Origin: a virus
DNA length: 54,385 nucleotides
Virus record (IMG/VR): IMGVR_UViG_3300042868_009577
Span: 1-54,385 of that record
Reading direction: 5' to 3' (one strand)
The translations under genes were made by a program, and so were the position numbers. The notes under the pieces are model-generated. The model did no database searches. It saw only the letters and a list, made by a program, of their open reading frames with translations, and was not told the origin of the DNA. Below, in pieces: positions 47,335 to 54,385 of this stretch (positions are counted from its first letter, which is position 1; each line of letters starts with the position of its first letter).

Positions 47335-48115
47335 TTTTCAAATGATTTATAATTTTTTCTAAAGGGATGTTATTTTTTGATAACGTCTTTTTTAATGATT
47401 GCAATTGTTTTAAGACTAACGGGTTTATTTCCGCGTCGTCTGTTTCGTTATCAATAATTTCAGAATTCTTACTTTTATTAACCAAAACACTTTCAATGTA
47501 ATCTTTTATAAATGTTTTTGGATTTTCAACCAATCTAACAAGATCTTTTTGGTCAGGAATATAGCCCATTGCTTCTAACCTTTCCTTTGCTTCATCTTCC
47601 GGAATGCCAAGTTTTTTTGTAAAATGGTTCAACGCCTCATCATAACTTGCGTCGGCACCCAGAGTGTCTTCATAACCCAAAGCAGAATCCATTTCAATTT
47701 CTTTAATGTTTTTGGTGTCTTCCCAAAGCGTACCCCATTGTCTTAATTGTGTTTGTGGGCCATATCCACCAGCAGGTATCCCCATTGTACCATGTGCCGT
47801 GTTTGCCACCTTATCTGTTCTTTCTTTAGATGTTATTGTTACTTTTTTAGCACCAACAGAAATATTACTTCTACTTATATTACCTTTATTATCAACTATC
47901 TCATCAACATCTTTTTCAACATCAATATTTACTTCTTCTTTCTTTTCGACCTTATCTGGTATCTTTTTGAAATTAGTTTCACTGGAAAATTCATCAGCTA
48001 GTTTAGCCCATTTTTTACCTTTTTTACCACCTTTTGATGCTTGTGCATAGAAATACCTTTGCTGCGCTTTTGACGCAAATTTCTCTTCGATTACCTGTTT
48101 AATAAAATTATTCAT
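47327..48115 (-). CDS. Late protein with SKAQQR motif, unknown
   Basis: 262 residues. The N-terminus MNNFIKQVIEEKFASKAQQRYFYAQ contains the SKAQQR phrase found in small phage proteins, followed by a basic GGKKGKKWAKLADEF. The middle is acidic/basic and disordered (VEKKEEVNIDVEKDVDEIVD), then APAGGYGPQTQLRQWG-like turn residues and helices (YDEALNHFTKKLGIPEDEAKERLEAMGY). It is the first gene of the minus block, with a TATTTATA motif 15 nt upstream, divergent from the tail gene at 48169. Probably a virion-associated protein. Confidence 0.5.
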   Translation of the reverse strand: MNNFIKQVIEEKFASKAQQRYFYAQASKGGKKGKKWAKLADEFSSETNFKKIPDKVEKKEEVNIDVEKDVDEIVDNKGNISRSNISVGAKKVTITSKERTDKVANTAHGTMGIPAGGYGPQTQLRQWGTLWEDTKNIKEIEMDSALGYEDTLGADASYDEALNHFTKKLGIPEDEAKERLEAMGYIPDQKDLVRLVENPKTFIKDYIESVLVNKSKNSEIIDNETDDAEINPLVLKQLQSLKKTLSKNNIPLEKIINHLKSE

Positions 48116-48130
48116 CTAAACGTATTTTTA

Positions 48131-48138
48131 TATAAATA
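48131..48138 (-). promoter_or_regulatory. TATTTATA late motif, leftward
   Basis: Exact motif on the minus strand, 15 nt before the ATG at 48115; it pairs back-to-back with the rightward motif at 48156. Confidence 0.65.
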
Positions 48139-48155
48139 TCAAACCATACGAAAGA

Positions 48156-48163
48156 TATTTATA
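48156..48163 (+). promoter_or_regulatory. TATTTATA late motif, rightward
   Basis: Exact motif, 5 nt before the ATG at 48169. With the copy at 48131 it forms a divergent late promoter in a 53-nt gap. Confidence 0.7.
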
Positions 48164-48168
48164 GAAAT

Positions 48169-49614
48169 ATGAATACACAGAATATTTTAAAGTATTTCGG
48201 AACAAAAATGGACCTTAGACTGGATTCTTCAGAGTTTTATGACTATGAAATATCTAAAATTGATGGTGATTACAATACTGATGTTATTGATTTAACTCAA
48301 CCAATAGTATATAACACCCTAAAGATAAATGATAGTTTGGATGGATTTGATTGTGTTAGAACAACAATTACTCTTACCGAATATGATAATAGGGTTAATG
48401 ACGCCGCGTATCCATACTCTGGATTTTCTAGTACACTTACATACGATTTATTTGTAGAGTGGGTTGGTTTATACCACAAATATTTGATATTAAATAACGA
48501 TGTATATGTTTTTTTACTAGATAACGGTGAAGAGCACTTTATGAAAATATCTGGTTATAACGCACCATTGTTATTAGATGAACAAATGGGTGATACCGAA
48601 GTAAGTGTTATTGAGAGATTTAAAACAGATGGTTATTATAAATGTCAAGGTAAACTAGACACACCAACAGCATGTTGTGGAATTACACCTAAATATGGGG
48701 TAAAACCTTGGGCATACCAATTTATACAACCAGAACCTAATGAATGTACATTACCAATCATTGATAGACGGGTTGAAAAGGGTTGGTCATTAGATTTTAT
48801 ATTTAACAGGGAATCATTACCATGGTCATCTGGTGGTAAATTTTATTTTTTTGGAACCAGGGGACCTAATTCTTATGCGACAAGCGCTGATAGTATATTA
48901 TCATTTGGGTTTACATCAGATAGAAGAATAGAGTGGACAGCAACAAGATATTCTGGGTATTGTGACACTATTTCCGGGTATACTGAATCATTTTATGTTG
49001 ATGGTGATGTTACACCACAATTATGTACAATAGACGAAACTAAAGATTTTAATATAACAATAGTTTTTGATCGTTATAAAAGATTTACCGATTGTGACAC
49101 AGAAAATCATGGTGGGTGGAATGATTTATTAGGTTGGAGGGTTAATGACTATTCAGATCTAGAGGTAACTGCGGTTACAAGTACACAAATAAGCACATAC
49201 GATTCAACAAATGAAATGTTGAGTAAAAAATGGGCTGACGAGAAAGAAAGAAGATTGGGGACATTGAAAATATATCTAAACGGTAGGCCAATATATAAAA
49301 AAGAAAATTGGGAAGAGGTGGTTCCATCGTCTAGAGGTTCACAACCATTTATACAGTCGTGGGGTGGCGATTTAAATTTAAACCCAGATCACACCGGAAT
49401 ATGTTGTTTTAACATGAAATCAATCGGTTATTACGAAGAACCACTAGATTATGTACATGTTAGACATAATTTTATAACCAGGTTAAATCAATATGATTTC
49501 TTTATTTGTGGGCCAGATTGTGAAGATAACCTTTCGGCATATTTTTCCAATGCTTTGACAGACGAGGATGAAAATTACATAATAACAGATAATAACGACG
49601 TAATTCTATATTAA
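48169..49614 (+). CDS. Tail structural protein, lectin/LamG-like region
   Basis: 481 residues, beta-rich, no signal peptide. The N-terminal ~150 residues form strands (MDLRLDSSEFYDYEISKIDG). A Cys-rich spot (TACCGITPKYGVKPW) precedes a concanavalin-like or LamG-like region: GWSLDFIFNRESLPW, ILSFGFTSDRRIEWTATRYSG and LGTLKIYLNGRPIYKKENWEEVV, the last resembling laminin-G strand pairs (L-x-I-Y-x-N-G-x-x). It begins the rightward tail/fibre block. Likely a tail or fibre-associated protein; the exact part is unknown. Confidence 0.6.
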   Translation: MNTQNILKYFGTKMDLRLDSSEFYDYEISKIDGDYNTDVIDLTQPIVYNTLKINDSLDGFDCVRTTITLTEYDNRVNDAAYPYSGFSSTLTYDLFVEWVGLYHKYLILNNDVYVFLLDNGEEHFMKISGYNAPLLLDEQMGDTEVSVIERFKTDGYYKCQGKLDTPTACCGITPKYGVKPWAYQFIQPEPNECTLPIIDRRVEKGWSLDFIFNRESLPWSSGGKFYFFGTRGPNSYATSADSILSFGFTSDRRIEWTATRYSGYCDTISGYTESFYVDGDVTPQLCTIDETKDFNITIVFDRYKRFTDCDTENHGGWNDLLGWRVNDYSDLEVTAVTSTQISTYDSTNEMLSKKWADEKERRLGTLKIYLNGRPIYKKENWEEVVPSSRGSQPFIQSWGGDLNLNPDHTGICCFNMKSIGYYEEPLDYVHVRHNFITRLNQYDFFICGPDCEDNLSAYFSNALTDEDENYIITDNNDVILY

Positions 49615-49616
49615 AA

Positions 49617-49624
49617 TATTTATT
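49617..49624 (+). promoter_or_regulatory. TATTTATT late-type motif, 3 nt before the tail-fibre gene
   Basis: TATTTATT-TAA-ATG at 49628, immediately after the upstream stop; same spacing as other tight copies. Confidence 0.55.
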
Positions 49625-49627
49625 TAA

Positions 49628-50686
49628 ATGGCAGGTAAAAAAATAACACAATTAACAAGCGGATCACTCTCGAATCTAACATTAGATTCAGTATTGCCAC
49701 TTACGTACTCAGGAACAACTTTTCAACATAATTCGAGGCATTTAAGGCAAATACTTGTAGATAGTGGTTCACACTATTTTACAGGCAGTCAACATATTAA
49801 TGGAGATTTAACAATAACAGGTTCAGTAAAATCATTAATTGTTGGTACTGGGTCGTTTCATATAGATAACCCAGAGATATTACATGTACAAAATAGTGGA
49901 AGTTATAATATCACTCACTTTGAAGGTAACAACCAATATTACACGCAAATTAATTTACGAAATACAAATTCTGGAAGTAATGCTAGTGGTGATATAGTAA
50001 TAACAGCTGATAACGGTACCGAAGGTGTTCATTTTGTTAATTTGGGTATAAATTCGTCAACATACACTGGAGGTCTTGTAGGTAGGGAAAACGATGCATA
50101 CCTTTTAAATGTCGGCAAAGACTTATATATTGGAACTGTTGGTGGTTCCAATCATCCAGCTAAATTATATTTATTTGCAGAAAATAATTGGGAAAATCCA
50201 CAAGTAACCGTACATACTGGAAGTCAAGTAACTTTTAATACCCCATCATTTAGTGAAGGGTACATGTATGAGTTTAGTGGTAGTGCTAAAATGCAAAATG
50301 ACTTATCTATTAATGGTGAACTAACCATTGGTAGTGTAAATGAAAAAATAGTACTTGAAGTTAGTGGTGGGACATCGTCACATGAGTTTAATTATGTTAG
50401 TGGTTCTGTATTTTATATATCTAGCTCATTAGGTAATAATATATATAATGTGTCAAATATCCCAACCGAAGACTTAAATGCAGTTTCATTAACGTTTATA
50501 GTAAAACAGGAATCAACACCATATATTGCTTCATCATATAAACTTAATAATGAAAATGTAACAGTTAGATGGGCAAATAATGAACAACCAGTGGGTAATT
50601 CAAATAAAACTGATGTAATAGGATTAACAGCACTTAGAGTTGGATCATCTTGGAATATCTTAGGAACATTTACAACATTTGGATAA
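49628..50686 (+). CDS. Tail-fibre-like protein
   Basis: 352 residues. The N-terminus MAGKKITQLTSGSLSNLTLDSVLPL and the GSHYFTGSQHINGDLTITGSV block are typical of fibre shafts in T4-like marine phages (short strand repeats with G-S-x-x-x-x-G-D-L-x-I-T-G-S). The middle has SGSNASGDIVITADNGTEGVHFVN, and the C-terminal ~100 residues form a compact domain (LNAVSLTFIVKQESTPYIASSY, then VIGLTALRVGSSWNILGTF). It is intracellularly made, without a signal peptide, and lies between two other tail genes. Likely part of the receptor-recognition apparatus. Confidence 0.7.
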   Translation: MAGKKITQLTSGSLSNLTLDSVLPLTYSGTTFQHNSRHLRQILVDSGSHYFTGSQHINGDLTITGSVKSLIVGTGSFHIDNPEILHVQNSGSYNITHFEGNNQYYTQINLRNTNSGSNASGDIVITADNGTEGVHFVNLGINSSTYTGGLVGRENDAYLLNVGKDLYIGTVGGSNHPAKLYLFAENNWENPQVTVHTGSQVTFNTPSFSEGYMYEFSGSAKMQNDLSINGELTIGSVNEKIVLEVSGGTSSHEFNYVSGSVFYISSSLGNNIYNVSNIPTEDLNAVSLTFIVKQESTPYIASSYKLNNENVTVRWANNEQPVGNSNKTDVIGLTALRVGSSWNILGTFTTFG

Positions 50687-50692
50687 TATATT

Positions 50693-52597
50693 ATGATTAG
50701 TAAAATATCGTCAAGAGTTGGTGCAACAAGAATTTTTGTGGTTAGACCCAATGATGGTCAAGTCATACCGACTCCCACGCCTACTTTTACTATCACACCC
50801 ACACCAACCGTAACACCTACAATAACGGTAACACCATCTATACCAGAAAATGATTTAACATATGCAATTATTCCTGGTAATGATATAGCTTATGTCATTA
50901 TTCCAAATAATGATTTTACTTATACACTAATACCAACTAACGATTTAACAGCGACAATAATACCTAGCAATGATTTAGAATATTTAGTTCTCCCATTAAA
51001 TGATCTTAATTATACATTAATACCAAATACCGATTTAACATATACATTAATTCCAAATTCCGATTTGGAATATTCGATATTAAAACCACCAACAGTATTT
51101 TTTGGTGAAATAAAATTAGGGGAATCTGATATTGAAGGAACTTGTAATTGTGCTGTATGGGAGTGTCCAAGATTTTATGTGACTGGTGATGGACCAACGT
51201 TCTGTGAATCAAATATTTTTGTAACAAATGGAGATGGATTTGGTTTTAGTGGTTGGGGAACAATTGTCCATAATGGTTATTATAAAACCGTTAATATGGA
51301 TGGTAGTAATGTTGCAACATATAGAACCGATTGTGGATCTTGTCCATCTGTTCCAACACCTACACCAACTGAAACACCAACCCCTACACCTACGGAAACA
51401 CCAACCCCTACACCTACGGAAACACCAACCCCTACACCTACGAACACACCAATCACTTCATCACCATATAGTTATACCATTCAAGCTAGAGCAATAGATG
51501 GTTCCAATAACAAATATGGGTGGGTAATTCAACAAGATGCATGTGAAGGGGGTGAATTTAATGTTACAATCTATTCCAATTCATCGACATTTGTTGATGG
51601 TATGAATTTTTATTCGGACATCAATGTTGGTGTTATTAATGATATTGTAACTTATATGGAATATTATTATTATTATCCTTTAGAAAACAAAACATTTAGA
51701 TTGTTAAGTGGTAATATAGTTGGTGAGATTGCGTCGTGTCCAACACTGACCCCTACCTCAACACCTACATCAACTGAAACACCAACGCCAACGAATACTC
51801 CAACAACCCCACCTGAAGGTGCTGTATTAAATATTATAGTACCAGATGGAACCCCGGCAATTGTTTTTGATGGTGAAACATTCACTTCAAATATCTCTTA
51901 TGGGTTAGTTAAAAATCAACAATACACAATTAGTGTAAATAATAGTAGTGGTAATTTCTTATATTGGTCAGGAACCGGTATTAATTTACCAGCGGCATCA
52001 ACGCCTTTCACGGTAGTATATGTTACAGGTAGTACAGGAACATTACAAGCGGTGTTTGCTCAACCAACAGCAACCCCTACCCCAACATCAACGAACACTC
52101 CAACCCCTACGAACACACCTACACCTACGAGTACACCTACACCTACATCTACGGCACAACCTTCAGGTCTTATAGTGACAATTTCAGAGGTTGGTTCTGA
52201 TGTTATAATGTCAGGTTCAGGTTCACTTAATCTTACAGGATTAATTGAGGGTTCGGTACAAACAGCCGGAGGTATTAACGGTACGTTGGGTTATTGGGTA
52301 ATTGGTCAATCTAATCTATTTTTTGCTAGGAAATTTTTTGGAAATAACCTAAATGTTTACCCAAATAGTTTCGGTTCAGGATATACAGCACCAACATCAT
52401 ACTCAGGACAAACATTTGGTATTCAGGATGGGTCATTAGGTAAAGATATTATTTTACCAATTGGTTACACTTCAGGTAGTCCGTTAAGTGGAACCGCAAC
52501 ATTTGCAAACAAAACAATATCAAGTATGGGTTTAACTCCTGGTACTTATCTGTATGATTGGGGAAGTGATTCGATAACATTACAAATCGGTTCTTAA
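50693..52597 (+). CDS. Fibre/adhesin-like protein with decapeptide and PT-rich repeats
   Basis: 634 residues in blocks: a short N-terminal anchor (1-25, SKISSRVGATRIFVVRPNDG); PT-rich linker; eight exact-length decapeptides P-x-N-D-(L/F/I)-x-(Y/A)-x-x-(I/L) at residues 51-130; a Cys-containing domain (~131-220, with CNCAVWECPRFYV and TDCGSCPS); then three small domains separated by Pro-Thr-Glu linkers (PTPTPTETPTPTPTE), the third GAVLNIIVPDGTPAIVFDG-like and the last ending in DWGSDSITLQIGS. No signal peptide. It begins 6 nt after the fibre gene. A modular, extendable tail-fibre or adhesin is likely. Confidence 0.65.
   Translation: MISKISSRVGATRIFVVRPNDGQVIPTPTPTFTITPTPTVTPTITVTPSIPENDLTYAIIPGNDIAYVIIPNNDFTYTLIPTNDLTATIIPSNDLEYLVLPLNDLNYTLIPNTDLTYTLIPNSDLEYSILKPPTVFFGEIKLGESDIEGTCNCAVWECPRFYVTGDGPTFCESNIFVTNGDGFGFSGWGTIVHNGYYKTVNMDGSNVATYRTDCGSCPSVPTPTPTETPTPTPTETPTPTPTETPTPTPTNTPITSSPYSYTIQARAIDGSNNKYGWVIQQDACEGGEFNVTIYSNSSTFVDGMNFYSDINVGVINDIVTYMEYYYYYPLENKTFRLLSGNIVGEIASCPTLTPTSTPTSTETPTPTNTPTTPPEGAVLNIIVPDGTPAIVFDGETFTSNISYGLVKNQQYTISVNNSSGNFLYWSGTGINLPAASTPFTVVYVTGSTGTLQAVFAQPTATPTPTSTNTPTPTNTPTPTSTPTPTSTAQPSGLIVTISEVGSDVIMSGSGSLNLTGLIEGSVQTAGGINGTLGYWVIGQSNLFFARKFFGNNLNVYPNSFGSGYTAPTSYSGQTFGIQDGSLGKDIILPIGYTSGSPLSGTATFANKTISSMGLTPGTYLYDWGSDSITLQIGS
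50843..51082 (+). repeat. Eight tandem decapeptide-coding repeats
   Basis: Residues 51-130 of the adhesin-like protein are eight units of exactly 10 residues with the core N-D-L and a Pro first residue. The DNA copies have diverged (wobble bases differ), so the register is kept by selection on the protein rather than recent duplication. Confidence 0.8.
51371..51442 (+). repeat. Three perfect tandem copies of a 24-nt unit
   Basis: GAAACACCAACCCCTACACCTACG repeated exactly three times, encoding ETPTPTPT. Related, less regular PT-coding stretches occur at about 51747-51810 and 52070-52157. Identical copies suggest recent expansion by slippage or recombination without frameshift. Confidence 0.9.
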
Positions 52598-52639
52598 AAA
52601 TAAAAAATAACAAATAATAAAAGATACAACAGAATAAAG

Positions 52640-52647
52640 TATTTATA
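52640..52647 (+). promoter_or_regulatory. TATTTATA late-type motif before the last gene
   Basis: Exact motif, 20 nt before the ATG at 52668. Confidence 0.65.
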
Positions 52648-52667
52648 ATAGACAAAAATAACAAACT

Positions 52668-54385
52668 ATGGCAGTAGGAGCAAGAATAACAAGTACAAAC
52701 TTAAGTGGTAAGACGGCAACAGTAACGTTTATACCATATACAGGGGCAACATCAGGTACCACGGTAAACCTTGGAACTAAAACAATCCCTTTCAATAACA
52801 TCAATACACACCCGTATGGTGTTTATAATCTATACTTTGCTGAATATGATTACACATACTCATTAACTGTAGACCAACCAGCCACAAGTGTTCAATCGTT
52901 TGTTTATCAAAATAGAATAGTTAATTCTGACAACTATGGTGCTGCGTTTTTGAATTTTAATGATTTTACCGCAGAAATTATTGACTTAGGTGTTGATTCT
53001 ACTGTATGGAATAATCAGGATATATATGTGTTAGATAATTCAGGTTATATGCACTATTTTGATGGTGTTGACAATAATGATGATAGATTAGTAATATTCA
53101 CAAATGCCATTCACGAAGAAATAGGAAGATATAGTGGTACAACTGATGGTAATAGTAGAGACGATTTAGATGGTAAGTGGGTTACATTTGAAGATGTAGA
53201 TAATGGTGTGTTAACTTACTCAAACGGTGTGGAAGTATTCACATACACTTGGGACCCAGCATTATATAGTATCGATATTGAGTGGAATTATGATGCAACC
53301 ACGTCTGATGGTACAATGATTATCGAAAAATGGGAAGTTCCACCTTTAAGTGGATGGACATACAATGGACCAGGTACATCACACATAGTTAATCCAACTG
53401 ACGGTACAACAACTTTATTTAAAACTTGGACAGATGGAACATACATTAGACATAAAATGACAAATTCATCTGATTTTATTGCTGTTTTAACTGAAGCTCA
53501 AGGTGTCTCAGGCACATACACAAATTTTGAAATATATAACACAAGTGGAACCATTTTAGAGACGGTTTCATTAACTGGTGCCACATATAGCAATTATAAT
53601 GACCAATTTCACGGAACAAACAAATATACCATATTACTATGGGATGTTAATAACGTAGAAACACCATATAAAATAATAAGTTATAATGGTAACACATCAA
53701 ACTTAATTGAAACATCACACGCTAGAGGTACAGGATATACAGAAAACAATATAGATGGAGATTCTGGTTTATATCCAGATAGTGATGGAAATGATGGTGG
53801 TGTTGTAATAACTTTTTATGACACTGATAATTGGAATAATTTTGGTTCAGATGTTACATACTGTGACATTATGTATATGTTCAATAATCAAACATCATTT
53901 AGTACATATACATTCGCAAACAACGAACCAAAAACAATTAATACTTGGGGTCAATTAAGTGACATTTATAGAGTTCCGTGTGTAAATGGTGATGGTATTG
54001 CATCTATGTTAACCATTATGTCGGGTAGTACTCGTATAGAAAGTATGAATGTTAGTGTATCTGGTGTTACTAATTTGAACTGGAATTCATTGGGTAATAG
54101 AACAGTTGTACAACTTATGACAAACAGTAATAACAATGTAACTTACAAATTAATTAACGAATTAGGTGTTGTAATTGATGAAATAAACGATTACGGTTTA
54201 ATAACAGCTTATGCATCAAGTGTGTATTCTTTTGGTGAAACCGCCTATCTTACAATCAGAACGGAGAGTGACCTTGGATTTTATGTATATAGTGGTAGTA
54301 CAGGATTTACCTCAACAGATTATTATAATAATTTAAGTTCAACAAATCAATATTCCTCAGGTACAGATAAGTACAATGGTGCAAT
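52668..54385 (+). CDS. Tail-fibre-like protein, partial (runs off the window)
   Basis: Open from ATG 52668 to the window end, 572 codons without a stop. It begins MAVGARITSTNLSGKTATVT and is a Thr/Asn/Gly/Tyr-rich, beta-rich sequence with repeated units of the kind TxLIxTSH, LWDVNNVETPYKII and FEIYNTSGTIL, which read like beta-propeller or beta-helix blades. No signal peptide. The late motif and the fibre genes upstream suggest a tail fibre or receptor-binding protein. The C-terminus is not visible. Confidence 0.65.
   Translation, partial: MAVGARITSTNLSGKTATVTFIPYTGATSGTTVNLGTKTIPFNNINTHPYGVYNLYFAEYDYTYSLTVDQPATSVQSFVYQNRIVNSDNYGAAFLNFNDFTAEIIDLGVDSTVWNNQDIYVLDNSGYMHYFDGVDNNDDRLVIFTNAIHEEIGRYSGTTDGNSRDDLDGKWVTFEDVDNGVLTYSNGVEVFTYTWDPALYSIDIEWNYDATTSDGTMIIEKWEVPPLSGWTYNGPGTSHIVNPTDGTTTLFKTWTDGTYIRHKMTNSSDFIAVLTEAQGVSGTYTNFEIYNTSGTILETVSLTGATYSNYNDQFHGTNKYTILLWDVNNVETPYKIISYNGNTSNLIETSHARGTGYTENNIDGDSGLYPDSDGNDGGVVITFYDTDNWNNFGSDVTYCDIMYMFNNQTSFSTYTFANNEPKTINTWGQLSDIYRVPCVNGDGIASMLTIMSGSTRIESMNVSVSGVTNLNWNSLGNRTVVQLMTNSNNNVTYKLINELGVVIDEINDYGLITAYASSVYSFGETAYLTIRTESDLGFYVYSGSTGFTSTDYYNNLSSTNQYSSGTDKYNGA

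Overview
The window is a segment of a large T4-like (myovirus-type) phage genome whose host is almost certainly a member of the Bacteroidota, probably Flavobacteriia-like. Evidence for a phage: a contiguous T4-style head module (terminase large subunit, portal, prohead protease, acidic scaffold, gp23-type major capsid protein), a gp5-type baseplate OB-fold protein, tail-fibre-like proteins and a T4 gp55-like late sigma factor. Evidence for the host: AT-rich DNA, almost no Shine-Dalgarno sequences, promoters of the Bacteroidota type (TTG-N20-TAnnTTTG), a Bacteroidota-type ribosomal protein bS21, and five signal peptides that all end just before a glutamine. No tRNA, integrase, CRISPR array or insertion sequence was recognised.

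Layout. (1) 166-10995, plus strand: a tightly coupled cluster of 14 genes, most of them for exported or membrane proteins: LptE/CsgG-like proteins, two paralogous proteins combining dockerin-like and cohesin-like modules (one also has a C-type lectin domain), two paralogous outer-membrane beta-barrels at opposite ends of the exported-protein genes, several lipoproteins and small holin-like membrane proteins. (2) 11052-13235, minus: an RNA-repair operon (P-loop polynucleotide kinase-like protein, Rnl1-type RNA ligase) behind a host-type promoter. (3) 13281-13608: a 57-aa lipoprotein missed by length cut-offs and a structured RNA/terminator region. (4) 13658-16212: a ClpC-like unfoldase lacking its N domain, divergent from a small heat-shock protein, with an array of 8-bp repeats between them. 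(5) 16279-30069, plus: KTSC protein, nucleotidyltransferase, conserved late proteins and the head module, with a bS21 gene inserted on the minus strand. (6) 30150-30464: a SAP-like protein. (7) 30500-48115, minus: baseplate/virion proteins, late sigma factor, three glycosyltransferases, PhoH, dUTPase, an HD-like protein and a repeat protein. (8) 48169-54385, plus: tail and fibre proteins, the last running off the window.

Regulation. Two promoter classes can be read by eye. Host-type promoters precede the RNA-repair operon, the clpC-like gene, the SAP-like gene (weak) and a gene starting at the left edge. A second motif, TATTTATA (three copies extend exactly to TATTTATACAATA), lies just upstream of head, tail and envelope genes, often only 3-5 nt before the start codon. 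It is the natural candidate for the site read by the gp55-like sigma factor encoded at 37573-38271. It suggests near-leaderless late mRNAs, which would suit a host that does not use Shine-Dalgarno pairing.

Most interesting points: the exported cohesin/dockerin/lectin and beta-barrel cluster, which may be a phage-built surface structure on the infected cell; the phage bS21 in a clade where bS21 helps hide the anti-Shine-Dalgarno sequence; the TATTTATA late signal; and the ClpC-like protein that keeps a ClpP-docking tripeptide but has lost its adaptor/substrate domain. All functional calls come from reading motifs by eye; no database search was run.
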